In this document: positions 26,531 to 35,275 of the stretch, in pieces
Layout: each line of letters opens with the position of its first letter
Numbering within the stretch: the first letter of the stretch is position 1
Source: Njordibacter sp905182035
Lineage (GTDB): Bacteria; Pseudomonadota; Gammaproteobacteria; Pseudomonadales; Balneatricaceae
Length of the DNA stretch: 64,000 nucleotides
Assembly: GCF_047730075.1 (NCBI RefSeq)
Contig: NZ_CP159831.1
Coordinates: 2,914,001-2,978,000, forward strand
Direction of reading: 5' to 3'
The notes under the pieces: model-generated
Databases searched by the model: none
Told to the model about the DNA's origin: nothing
What the model saw: the letters and a program-made list of their open reading frames with translations, nothing else
Program-made: the position numbers and the translations under genes

Positions 26531-27844
26531 TTACTGAGAGCGAATCTCTTCTGGGTAGGCAATGCCTTCCAACTCGTGATCCATGCCGTCACGTTGTACG
26601 CCGTCACCAGCGCGAAGGACACCTAACTTATTGAAGATCCAAGACAAGACATAACCAGGAATAAAGCCGGTTAGCATCATCACTATTGCACCAATCACTT
26701 GGCCTGTCATGTTGATAGGTGGAATCTCAAAGCCGTCCCAAGAGCTAAAGCCTGGGTAACCGCCTAGGAAGATACCAACAGCCAATAAGCCCCAAACACC
26801 ACAAATGCCATGCACTGAGACTGCGCCAACAGCGTCGTCGATGCCCATCTTCTCAAGTTGCCCAGCAGCCCAAGGACCTAAGTAACCACCAGCAAAGGCA
26901 ATAGCAAATGCCAATGGTGGGTACCACAAGTCAAGACCGGCTGCAGCGGAGATAACACCACACAATGCACCAGACATCATCCAGAACGGATCACGGGTAC
27001 AGGCGTAACAACCGATGATACCACCAGCAACAGCCATCAAGGTGTTAAAGAGGTATGCAGAAAGAGTGGTTGGGCCGCCGTAAATGTTGGTCCAACCGCC
27101 ACCTACACCGTAGTTATACAGAACACATGCGCCGATGAAACCGAAGAAACCTACAACGATCAACATCAAACCAGTAATGGTCATAGGTAAACTATGGCCA
27201 CGGATCTGGTTAGCACTGCCATCTGCATTGAACTTGCCAATTCGTGGGCCAAGGTTGATCAATACACCTAAAGCAAAGAAGCCTGAGATAGTATGTACCA
27301 CACCAGAAGCCACAGCATCGTGATAACCATACTCAGTTACCAACCAACCTGCTGGATGCCAGCCCCAAGACGCTGCTAAGTTCCACACTACAGAACCTAA
27401 AATTACCGCTAGCACAACGAAGGATGCCATACGGATACGTTCGATAACCGCACCTGACAAGATCGAAGCCGTAGTACAGGCAAACAGAGTGAAGGCACCC
27501 CAGAATACACCTGTGGCTTGGTCTGCCATGTTAGGTCCCATAATGGCTGACATAGGCAAACCAAACTCGCCCCAAACTGGGTCGTAGGTAAAGCCCTGCC
27601 AAAAGGACAAGTAGATCAACCAACCGAACATATAAAAGGTGGGGATCATGAACGCGAACGCTAGAACGTTTTTGGTACCAGAGGCCAGTGAATGTTTAAC
27701 TCGCGAGGCGCCCATTTCATACATGAGGAAGCCTGCGTGAATTAAGACCATTATGGCGGTACACCAATAATAAAATATTTCGAGGTTAGTGTTGCTTAAA
27801 CCCTGCAACGCCTCTATTGCTGCTTGCATTTCTTCAGGAGTCAT
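26531..27844 (-). CDS. amt: Ammonium transporter (Amt family)
   Basis: A 437-aa inner-membrane ammonium channel with about eleven hydrophobic helices. Family motifs include the twin-histidine region DAVASGVVHTISGFFALGV and, later, DDAVGAVSVHGICGVWG, plus the early FLMYEMGASRVKH. Unlike many bacterial amt genes it has no glnK beside it and no evident cleaved signal peptide. A strong GGAGGGAG ribosome-binding site is 5 nt ahead of the ATG. The only gene in its operon seems to be the 56-aa ORF. Confidence 0.94.
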   Translation of the reverse strand: MTPEEMQAAIEALQGLSNTNLEIFYYWCTAIMVLIHAGFLMYEMGASRVKHSLASGTKNVLAFAFMIPTFYMFGWLIYLSFWQGFTYDPVWGEFGLPMSAIMGPNMADQATGVFWGAFTLFACTTASILSGAVIERIRMASFVVLAVILGSVVWNLAASWGWHPAGWLVTEYGYHDAVASGVVHTISGFFALGVLINLGPRIGKFNADGSANQIRGHSLPMTITGLMLIVVGFFGFIGACVLYNYGVGGGWTNIYGGPTTLSAYLFNTLMAVAGGIIGCYACTRDPFWMMSGALCGVISAAAGLDLWYPPLAFAIAFAGGYLGPWAAGQLEKMGIDDAVGAVSVHGICGVWGLLAVGIFLGGYPGFSSWDGFEIPPINMTGQVIGAIVMMLTGFIPGYVLSWIFNKLGVLRAGDGVQRDGMDHELEGIAYPEEIRSQ

Positions 27845-28255
27845 TAGTCTCCCTCCATTTTGTTGTTATTTTTTAATTTAAGGTAGTGGCGCATCAACTA
27901 TGCGATGAGAGCGGTGGATATATTCATACAAAAGATATACTCATAGCTCGCATCAATGATAATAACCATGAAGCCATGCACTCGTCAAACACAAATCCGT
28001 CATACTTTTTCTTATAAAAGGCAGTAAAAACCAGCTGCATAGCCCGTGTTAACTGACTTATAAAGAGTTTTTCCATAACAGACAAAAACGACATCAATGA
28101 CAATAAATCAGTTAATTGCAAAGAAATGTAAAGTTAATTGTCACTTTTTGCCTTCTGGATGTGCTTAAGAAGCAGTACATCACCTGACTTAGCAGGTGCC
28201 ATGTCACAACTACTCACGGGGAAAGGCAGCGCTTATAGGCTTAATATTGATTTTT
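27845..28255. other. 411-bp gap between amt and the LysR gene
   Basis: The right half should hold the LysR gene's 3' end signal: CACCTG and CAGGTG face each other at 28181-28198, without a T run. The left half must carry the amt promoter. I see no convincing -24/-12 sigma-54 site. No plausible gene: the only longer frame starts at TTG with no ribosome-binding site. Confidence 0.5.
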
Positions 28256-29164
28256 CTAATGCAAGAGCTTGCCTCCTGCACCTGCTGATATGAGCATGTC
28301 AATTAAAGCCTGCACAGAGCTGGACAGGGCCTCACCATCTCGTACCAGCACACTTCGATCCCTCAATGCCCAACTGTCGGCTAGCTCCAGAAGCTTTAGG
28401 TTCATGGTTTTTGAGTGCCTTTTTGCAGCCGACTCAGGCACTACGCCTATACCCACTCCAGCTTCAATTACCCTGCACATCGCCTCAAAGCTACGCACTT
28501 GGAATCGTATGGTGCGGTCATAGCCGCTACGACTGAATTGATGCCGCAAAAATTCCAACATGGTGCTTCCTTCATGTAATGCGATATGCTCAAACTCTAA
28601 AGTTTGATTTAATGTGATACTGGTTTGTCGTTGCGCTAGTGGGTGATCTGGGGAAACAGCAAGCATCAGCCGATCAGTGGAAAACCGAATTGCTCGTAGG
28701 CCCTGTTTGTGGATTTCACCCGAAATAATGCCGATGTCGGCAGTATCATTTGCCACAGAGTTAACAATATCGTCTGTGAGGCGCTCCTGAAGATCCACCG
28801 TCACTCCAGGATGCATAGCCAGGAGTTGCGCCACAATTTCCGGCAGAAATTCGGTCACCGCGGTGGTGTTTGCAAAAATTCTCAAATGCGTTGTCGCTGT
28901 GTCTGTTAGCTCCTCTTCCAAATAATCCATTTGACGCAGAATAAGTTGAGCTCGATGCAGCATGACTTTTCCAGCGGCAGTAAGACTTATACCTTTGTTA
29001 CTGCGATATAAAAGTTGCGCACCCGCTTCATACTCCATGGCTTTAATACGCGCGCTAGCAGCAGGAGGCGATAAGTAGGTAGCACGTGCACCATGAGTCA
29101 AATTACTGCATGCGGCAATGTTGATAAACAGCTTAATGTCAGTGGTATCTATTTTCATTTGCAT
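28256..29164 (-). CDS. LysR-family regulator of the itaconate cluster
   Basis: A 302-aa LysR-type regulator with a winged-helix N terminus (LFINIAACSNLTHGARATYLS, then PPAASARIKAMEYEAGAQLLYR) and a periplasmic-binding-like effector domain from about residue 92. It diverges from the ich operon across 97 bp, the usual layout when a LysR protein controls its neighbour; PA0877 holds the same place in Pseudomonas aeruginosa. The effector is likely an intermediate such as itaconate, by inference. Confidence 0.9.
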   Translation of the reverse strand: MQMKIDTTDIKLFINIAACSNLTHGARATYLSPPAASARIKAMEYEAGAQLLYRSNKGISLTAAGKVMLHRAQLILRQMDYLEEELTDTATTHLRIFANTTAVTEFLPEIVAQLLAMHPGVTVDLQERLTDDIVNSVANDTADIGIISGEIHKQGLRAIRFSTDRLMLAVSPDHPLAQRQTSITLNQTLEFEHIALHEGSTMLEFLRHQFSRSGYDRTIRFQVRSFEAMCRVIEAGVGIGVVPESAAKRHSKTMNLKLLELADSWALRDRSVLVRDGEALSSSVQALIDMLISAGAGGKLLH

Positions 29165-29175
29165 TAATCCACGGT

Positions 29176-29197
29176 TTACGTGACGTTCTTAACGTAC
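29176..29197. promoter_or_regulatory. Candidate LysR operator in the divergent promoter
   Basis: TACGT and ACGTA face each other with 10 nt between (29177-29196), close to the T-N11-A dyad of LysR boxes, in the 97-bp gap between the regulator and ich. Confidence 0.4.
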
Positions 29198-29261
29198 AAA
29201 TATACAGAATTCAAAATGAATGGCAATATTATGCTCTTAAAGCATCTATAAAGTTAACAAT

Positions 29262-30101
29262 ATGCATGTAGACCAATGGGTAGGTAAGGCAGAGAGCAGC
29301 AAAGAGCGGATAGCGCCATTCCCGGCTAACGCCATGGCTGCCACGCTCAATCATAGGGGCCTCCTATATAAAGACGGTGACCCATTACCCCCGTTGTGGC
29401 ACTGGCTTTATTTTTTGCAAGTGTTCAACTTGAAGGACAAGGGGTATGACGGGCACTCAAAGTTGGGTGGTTTTCTGCCACCGCTGGAACTGCCCAGGCG
29501 AATGTGGGCTGGAAGTAGACTGAAGTTCCTAGCGCCGATGAACATCGGCGCTCAGCTCAACAAAAAATCTACCATTAAGGCTGTAACACAAAAATCTGGC
29601 CGCTCAGGTGCGCTTGCATTTGTGACAGTTCTCCATCAAATCCATGATGGAGATACGCTATGCTTAGAAGAAGAGCATGACATCGTTTATCGTGAAAAGC
29701 CTAACTCAGACGCCCCTGAAGCGCTAGCAGCGCAAGCTCCTCGTGACTCGACCTTCAGTAGGAATATCGAGCCTGACCCAGTGATGTTATTTAGATATTC
29801 AGCACTAACTTTTAATGGCCACAGAATTCATTATGACCAGCCGTTTTGTACCAACGAGGAGGGCTATAAAGGATTAGTAGTGCATGGGCCCTTGATGGCG
29901 ACTATGTTATTAGACTTGGTCCGCTGTGAACTACCACAAGCAGTGGTATGTGAATTTGAATTCCGAGTCCTTGCACCCGTTTTTGAAACCAACACATTTT
30001 CCATACATGGTGAGCCTGATGACGACGGAAAAATCATCAAACTTTGGGTACGCCGAGATGATGGAGCACTTGTAATTAACGCACAAGCGACACTAAAGTG
30101 A
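29262..30101 (+). CDS. ich: Itaconyl-CoA hydratase (MaoC/HTD2-like), Ich/RipB type
   Basis: A 279-aa hotdog-fold hydratase related to mesaconyl-C4-CoA hydratase. The hydratase signature is YSALTFNGHRIHYDQPF near residue 173, with the catalytic aspartate/histidine pair. In Pseudomonas and Yersinia this protein hydrates itaconyl-CoA to citramalyl-CoA. It opens a run ich, acyl-CoA dehydrogenase, CoA-transferase, lyase with gaps of 7, -1 and -1 bp. Ribosome-binding site is weak. Alone it could be called FAS1-like dehydratase; the neighbours decide the call. Confidence 0.82.
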   Translation: MHVDQWVGKAESSKERIAPFPANAMAATLNHRGLLYKDGDPLPPLWHWLYFLQVFNLKDKGYDGHSKLGGFLPPLELPRRMWAGSRLKFLAPMNIGAQLNKKSTIKAVTQKSGRSGALAFVTVLHQIHDGDTLCLEEEHDIVYREKPNSDAPEALAAQAPRDSTFSRNIEPDPVMLFRYSALTFNGHRIHYDQPFCTNEEGYKGLVVHGPLMATMLLDLVRCELPQAVVCEFEFRVLAPVFETNTFSIHGEPDDDGKIIKLWVRRDDGALVINAQATLK

Positions 30102-30108
30102 GAAAACC

Positions 30109-31260
30109 ATGACCAATAAATATCAAGATATTCGTGACGCAGTACAAGCCCTGTGCGCCACATTTCCAGCCGAGTATCACCGCCAAATAGACGAAGTGCG
30201 TGGTTATCCTCAAGACTTTGTCAAAGCCTTAACCCAAGCTGGTTGGTTGGCTGCGCTGATACCTGAAAAATACGGTGGTTCCGGCCTAGGTCTAGCTGAG
30301 GCGAGTGTGATCATGGAGGAAATTAATCGATCTGGTGGTAATGCTGCTGCCTGCCACGGCCAGATGTACAACATGAGCACGCTATTGAAACACGGCTCTG
30401 AAGCGCAGAAAGAACGTTACCTGCCAGCTATCGCCAAGGGGGAGTTACGGCTCCAATCTATGGCGGTCACTGAACCCACCACTGGAACCGACACCACCAA
30501 ACTTCGAACCACCGCCGTGCGCAAAGGTGACAAGTATGTGATCAACGGTCAAAAAGTATGGATTAGCCGTGTGTTACATTCTGACTTGATGATACTGCTA
30601 GCCCGAACAACGCCCCTAGACCAAGTGCAAAAAAAGTCTTTAGGCCTGTCCCTTTTTATTGTTGACATTGCAGATGCTATGACCAATGGAATGACGGTGA
30701 ATCCCATTCGCAACATGGTCAATCATGAAACTAATGAGCTGTTCTTTGACCAGCTAGAAATACCCGCGCAAAATCTTATTGGCGAAGAGGGCTATGGCTT
30801 TCGTTATATCCTCGAAGGGCTCAATGCGGAGCGCATACTAATCGCTGCTGAATGTATTGGTGACGGCCGCTGGTTTTTAGACAAGGTCGTTGACTATACC
30901 AAAGAGCGGCAGGTCTTTGGCCGCCCTATTGGTCAGAACCAAGGCGTCCAGTTCCCCATCGCTGAAGCTAAAATTGAAATCGAAGCAGCGGATTTAATGC
31001 GCTTCCAAGCCTGCGAGTTGCATGACACAGGCAAGGCCTGTGGAGGTGAAGCGAATATGGCCAAATATCTGGCTGCCAAAGCTAGCTGGGAAGCCGCCAA
31101 TGCCTGTTTGCAGTTTCACGGCGGTTTTGGCTTTGCCACCGAATATGATGTAGAACGCAAGTTTCGCGAAACACGTCTATACCAAGTAGCGCCAATCTCT
31201 ACTAATCTAATTTTATCGTATGTTGCCGAGCATATGTTAGGCCTGCCGAGGTCGTTTTAA
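30109..31260 (+). CDS. Acyl-CoA dehydrogenase of the itaconate cluster
   Basis: A 383-aa FAD-dependent acyl-CoA dehydrogenase. FAD/substrate motifs AVTEPTTGTDTTKLRTTA and CLQFHGGFGFATEYDVERKF are present. At the place of the usual catalytic glutamate (YEGT near the end) the sequence reads VAPIST, so that base is missing; E241 in NAERILIAAE lies where isovaleryl- and long-chain-type enzymes keep theirs. PA0879 is the equivalent gene in the P. aeruginosa cluster and its role is not settled; methylsuccinyl-CoA or another branched C5 acyl-CoA would fit, by inference. Confidence 0.85.
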   Translation: MTNKYQDIRDAVQALCATFPAEYHRQIDEVRGYPQDFVKALTQAGWLAALIPEKYGGSGLGLAEASVIMEEINRSGGNAAACHGQMYNMSTLLKHGSEAQKERYLPAIAKGELRLQSMAVTEPTTGTDTTKLRTTAVRKGDKYVINGQKVWISRVLHSDLMILLARTTPLDQVQKKSLGLSLFIVDIADAMTNGMTVNPIRNMVNHETNELFFDQLEIPAQNLIGEEGYGFRYILEGLNAERILIAAECIGDGRWFLDKVVDYTKERQVFGRPIGQNQGVQFPIAEAKIEIEAADLMRFQACELHDTGKACGGEANMAKYLAAKASWEAANACLQFHGGFGFATEYDVERKFRETRLYQVAPISTNLILSYVAEHMLGLPRSF

Positions 31261-32435
31261 TGCGACCATTGGAAGGGATCACTGTTATTAGCTTAGAGCA
31301 TGCAATTGCTGCTCCTTTTGCTACGCGCCAATTGGCCGACCTTGGGGCTCGAGTTATTAAGGTGGAACGACCTGAGGTTGGCGATTTTGCTCGCAGCTAC
31401 GATCAGCGAGTGAACGGTCTAGCGTCGCACTTTGTATGGGTCAACCGTTCTAAGGAGAGCCTCACTTTAGACCTTAAACAGGCTGAAGGCGCTGGCATAC
31501 TGCATCAGCTATTGGCCAAAGCTGATGTACTAGTACAAAATCTGGCGCCAGGGGCAGCCTCTCGAATGGGCCTAAGTTATGCCGACCTTAAAGCAGCAAA
31601 CCCTAGGCTGATTGTATGTAATATATCTGGCTACGGAGATGGGGGGCCTTATCAAGACCGCAAGGCTTACGACCTTTTAATCCAAGCCGAAGCTGGCTTT
31701 ATTAGCACCACAGGTACGACCGACACTCCTAGCAAAGCGGGCATCTCTATCGCCGACATTGCCGCGGGCATGTACGCCTACACCAACATACTCGCTGCCC
31801 TAATTCAGCGCGGTCAAAGTGGCCAGGGGTGCAATATCGATGTATCCATGCTCGAGGCAATGGCGGAGTGGATGGGATTCCCGCTCTACTACGCCTATGG
31901 CGGGGCAGTGCCACCCGACCGGGCAGGCGCAAGCCACGCCACAATCTTCCCATATGGTCCATTTGTTGCGGGGGATGGCAACACAGTGCTGTTTGGCCTC
32001 CAAAATGAGCGCGAGTGGCAGGCCTTTTGTAAACTGGTGTTGCAAGACCTCGATCTAGTCACAGACTCCCGTTTTATAACCAACAGCTTGCGCGTGAAAA
32101 ACAAAAAAGAGTTAACAGATTGCATTACCTCTGGCTTTTCCCAATTGTCGGCCCAGCAAGTGATCGAACGCCTTGAAGGGGCCGGCATTGCCAATTCACA
32201 GATGCGGGATATGGCCGGCGTTTGGAAGCACCCACAGTTAAAATACCGCGAGCGCTGGCGACAAGTAAGTACCAGCACTGGATTAATACCTGCCCTTATT
32301 CCTCCAGGAGGTGTCGGTCCAGAGCCGAGAATGGATCCAGTGCCCGCTTTGGGTGAACACAATATAGCCATTCTGACAGAGTTGGATTATAGCCAAGAGC
32401 AAGTAGCGGCCCTGCAGTACAAACAGGTGATCTGA
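31260..32435 (+). CDS. ict: Class III CoA-transferase, itaconate CoA-transferase-like (Ict/RipA)
   Basis: A 391-aa CaiB/BaiF family enzyme. Typical start (GITVISLEHAIAAPFATRQL), ADLGARVIKVERP, and the probable catalytic aspartate D166 in ISIADIAAGMYA. In this setting it most likely moves CoA from succinyl-CoA to itaconate. Overlaps the previous stop (TAATG) and is followed by an overlapping ccl start. Family members also act on mesaconate, citramalate or formyl/oxalate, so the substrate is inferred from neighbours. Confidence 0.82.
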   Translation: MRPLEGITVISLEHAIAAPFATRQLADLGARVIKVERPEVGDFARSYDQRVNGLASHFVWVNRSKESLTLDLKQAEGAGILHQLLAKADVLVQNLAPGAASRMGLSYADLKAANPRLIVCNISGYGDGGPYQDRKAYDLLIQAEAGFISTTGTTDTPSKAGISIADIAAGMYAYTNILAALIQRGQSGQGCNIDVSMLEAMAEWMGFPLYYAYGGAVPPDRAGASHATIFPYGPFVAGDGNTVLFGLQNEREWQAFCKLVLQDLDLVTDSRFITNSLRVKNKKELTDCITSGFSQLSAQQVIERLEGAGIANSQMRDMAGVWKHPQLKYRERWRQVSTSTGLIPALIPPGGVGPEPRMDPVPALGEHNIAILTELDYSQEQVAALQYKQVI

Positions 32436-33259
32436 TGCCCAGTTTAGACGACATATGCAGCTTATTGTTCGTGCCAGGTGATCGCCCAGAGCGTTTTTCT
32501 AAGGCCATAGCCGCGGGCCCAGGGGCTGTTATTCTAGATTTAGAAGATTCTGTGGGTGACGCAGACAAGGCTGCCGCTCGTGACCATGTTGTAGCGTTTT
32601 TAGATGAAGTGACTGATGCTCAAGTCCTTCTCAGAATTAATGCGGCTGACACCAATCACTATAACTTGGATCTGCCGTTGACCCAACACCCCAAACTGGC
32701 GGGTGTAGTTTTGCCTAAGGCAGAAGCAGAAAACACAAGATCCACAGCGGCAACCTTAAGTTGCCCTTTGTGGCCCATTATTGAAAGCGTGCGAGGGCTC
32801 ATCGAACTTCCTGCTACGGTGCAGGTGCCAGGAGTCGCTCGTCTACTTTATGGAACTCTAGACTTGGCTTTGGAGTTGGGCTTAGACTCCAGCCATGAAG
32901 GCGGTCAGTCGATGCTCAATCAAGGCCGTTTTTTGCTCCTAAGCCAGTCCCTAATGGCGGGACTGCCAGCCCCTTTAGATGGCGTTTGTACTGCCATAAA
33001 CGATCATGACCAACTGCGCCGTACAGCCCAATACTCTTATGCCGCCGGCATGGGCGGTATGATGTGCATACACCCAAACCAGATTGCTATAATTGAGGAT
33101 ATATTCACTCCCAGTGATGCTCAAATAGAATGGGCTTCGGCGGTGGTACAAGCAGCGGTTACGCGTAATAGTAGTTTTCAATTTCGTGGTCAAATGGTGG
33201 ATGAACCAGTGCTAAAATTGGCCCACAAGATCTTAATAAGGCGTAATGGGAATATATAG
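32435..33259 (+). CDS. ccl: (S)-citramalyl-CoA lyase-like CitE family protein (Ccl/RipC)
   Basis: A 274-aa TIM-barrel lyase of the HpcH/CitE family. The N terminus LLFVPGDRPERFSKA and the acidic LDLEDSVGDADKAAAR motif are characteristic; MGGMMCIHPNQIAIIE lies near the end. In the itaconate route it splits citramalyl-CoA to acetyl-CoA and pyruvate. It begins at an ATG overlapping the transferase stop (TGATG). It ends the tightly packed operon; the MFS gene follows after 110 bp. Confidence 0.85.
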   Translation: MPSLDDICSLLFVPGDRPERFSKAIAAGPGAVILDLEDSVGDADKAAARDHVVAFLDEVTDAQVLLRINAADTNHYNLDLPLTQHPKLAGVVLPKAEAENTRSTAATLSCPLWPIIESVRGLIELPATVQVPGVARLLYGTLDLALELGLDSSHEGGQSMLNQGRFLLLSQSLMAGLPAPLDGVCTAINDHDQLRRTAQYSYAAGMGGMMCIHPNQIAIIEDIFTPSDAQIEWASAVVQAAVTRNSSFQFRGQMVDEPVLKLAHKILIRRNGNI

Positions 33260-33369
33260 TGCTTATTTCACACTTAGAACATTTAGGTCTGGTTCTGAGG
33301 CCTGCTTTGTTAATGTGCCGTTGGTCGACATTCTTACCTACCTAAATTTGATTAAAAAAAGGATATTTA

Positions 33370-34503
33370 ATGGCCAAGTTTCCTTCCACAGCGCCAGCCC
33401 GACTTGCAACTCGGCTGGCATTTTTTACTGCTGGGTTTTCAATGGCCTGTTGTGCTCCACTTTTCCCATTTATAAAGGCAAATGTTGGGGCCGATGAACG
33501 CCAATTTGGTGTTCTTTTACTTTGTTTTGGACTGGGTTCTATTATCGCAATGCCTGTGACTGGGCTCGTAGCTGCACGACGTGGCCCTAGATCTATGGTC
33601 ATGTTAGGTGGCTTTGGACTTATCGTTTTTCTACCTGCTTTAGCTATTGCTGAAACACCTTTTATACTTGGTACCGCTCTATTTCTTTTTGGTGCTTCTC
33701 TTGGCACCATTGACGTAGCAATGAATGTCCATGGAGTTGAAGTGGAATCCCAAGAAAAACGTTCACTGATGTCGAGCTTTCACGCTCAATTTAGCATTGG
33801 CGGATTGTTTGGAGCAGGATTGATGACCCTGCTTTTATCAATGGGTGTGTCGCTCATCATTGCTGCATTTATAGGAGCCACCGTAGTGCTTATGGCGATG
33901 TTGTTAACCATTCGGCGTCTCTTATTTGTCAGTGCTGTGGAACAGCACCTGTTTGTATTTCCCCGTGGCATTGTTCTTTTGCTAGCGTTGCTGGCAGCAA
34001 TTATGTTTTTAGTAGAAGGGGCTGTCCTTGATTGGGGTGCTCTTTTGGTTATTGATCGCCAATTGGCAGCCCCACAAAATGCTGGTGTAGGGTATATTCT
34101 ATTTTCAGCTGCGATGGTGATTGCACGTTTAACTGGAGATCGCATTATTAGTGTTTTTGGCGAGTTCTGGATTCTGATTGCTGGTGGTATTGTAACGATC
34201 TTAGGTATTTCTGTGATTCTGCTTTCAAGCTTGCCGTTAGTTGCTCTGGTTGGGTTCGTATTGATTGGTTTGGGGGCCGCAAATTTGGTGCCTATATTTT
34301 TCAGTGCTGCAGGAAGGCAAAAAGTAATGCCAGCTAGCCTAGCCATCGCATCTGTAACAACAACTGGCTATGCTGGCGTTTTGATAGGGCCCGCTATGAT
34401 CGGTTTTACTGCTGATATAACGAGCTTGTCCATAGCCTTTTGGTTGCTGGCCCTGCTCATTGGGTTTGTGCCTCTTACGGCCTACTTGGTGGCCAAGAAA
34501 TAG
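33370..34503 (+). CDS. MFS transporter, YbjJ-like
   Basis: A 377-aa membrane protein with about twelve hydrophobic helices, a major facilitator resembling E. coli YbjJ. AAAAAGGA precedes the ATG. The gene looks richer in T and more even in codon use than the itaconate operon ahead of it. It could import the substrate of that operon or be an independent exporter; the 110-bp gap leaves both open. Convergent with the YczE-like gene (35-bp gap). Confidence 0.82.
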   Translation: MAKFPSTAPARLATRLAFFTAGFSMACCAPLFPFIKANVGADERQFGVLLLCFGLGSIIAMPVTGLVAARRGPRSMVMLGGFGLIVFLPALAIAETPFILGTALFLFGASLGTIDVAMNVHGVEVESQEKRSLMSSFHAQFSIGGLFGAGLMTLLLSMGVSLIIAAFIGATVVLMAMLLTIRRLLFVSAVEQHLFVFPRGIVLLLALLAAIMFLVEGAVLDWGALLVIDRQLAAPQNAGVGYILFSAAMVIARLTGDRIISVFGEFWILIAGGIVTILGISVILLSSLPLVALVGFVLIGLGAANLVPIFFSAAGRQKVMPASLAIASVTTTGYAGVLIGPAMIGFTADITSLSIAFWLLALLIGFVPLTAYLVAKK

Positions 34504-34538
34504 GTTTATTGATGCTGTATTGGTAACACTCCCAACAC

Positions 34539-35219
34539 TTAATCAGTGACTGTATACTTACTAAAAACACTTTTAAAGAAGTACATGCTAGCGGCAACAG
34601 ATGGACCAATTCCTAAGGCGAATAGTACAGTTCCAAGTCCAACACTGCCGCCTAAGGCCCACCCAGCAGCTATAACTGTTAGTTCAAGTCCACTCCGGAC
34701 CCAAGCAATTGGCAGGTCTGTCACTTTTTGCAACCCAGTCATTAGACCATCTCTTGGTCCGGGGCCCAAATTAGCAATTAGATATAAGCCTCCACCAAAT
34801 CCAGTAACTAACACACCAAGCACTGCTTCTCCAAGCTGTAACATAAAGTTATCAAAGGTTGGTAAAAATGGCAGTAGGAATTCAAGAACCAAAGCGATAA
34901 TCACTGCATTTAGAATGGTTCCAATACCTGGTACCTGTCTGAGTGGTATCCAACAAAATAAAACTACAAAACTAGTGATAAACGTAGCAAACCCAATACT
35001 CCACCCAGTAACATGGGTAATACCTTGGGCTAAAACTGTCCAAGGACTCACGCCAACACCTGCGGCAATGAGTAAAGCTTCCCCTAAGCCAAAAAGCGTA
35101 AGGCCTATGATAAGAAAAGTAACAGAGACTATAGGTGGGGTTATGGTCAATGCCTTCGGCGAACTCCAAAAAAGTGATGGCACTTCTTTAACAGATAAAA
35201 ATTTTGGCATTAACCTCAT
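34539..35219 (-). CDS. YczE/YitT-like membrane protein
   Basis: A 226-aa integral membrane protein with about five or six helices. The stretch LIANLGPGPRDGLMTGLQ matches the YczE/YyaS family. Function in the family is not established. An alternative ATG at 35210 has AGG close by, so the start is uncertain by three codons. It and the convergent MFS gene separate the itaconate and polyamine blocks, and both look somewhat T-rich against their flanks. Confidence 0.8.
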   Translation of the reverse strand: MRLMPKFLSVKEVPSLFWSSPKALTITPPIVSVTFLIIGLTLFGLGEALLIAAGVGVSPWTVLAQGITHVTGWSIGFATFITSFVVLFCWIPLRQVPGIGTILNAVIIALVLEFLLPFLPTFDNFMLQLGEAVLGVLVTGFGGGLYLIANLGPGPRDGLMTGLQKVTDLPIAWVRSGLELTVIAAGWALGGSVGLGTVLFALGIGPSVAASMYFFKSVFSKYTVTD

Positions 35220-35275
35220 TTTCGATCATTTCTCACACTTATTAATGTTGATACGCCATTAACCAACTTAAAGGC

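Noticed and set aside
27924..28121. 65-codon frame on the minus strand between amt and the LysR gene
   Set aside because: Starts at TTG, no ribosome-binding site, unlikely composition and no recognisable family; more likely part of the promoter and 3' regions.
33786..34346. 186-codon antisense frame within the MFS gene
   Set aside because: Shadow of the membrane protein on the plus strand; no plausible domain.
34546..35262. 238-codon frame on the plus strand over the YczE-like gene
   Set aside because: Shadow frame: proline/serine/lysine-rich translation typical of the antisense of a membrane protein; the minus strand encodes a clear membrane family member.
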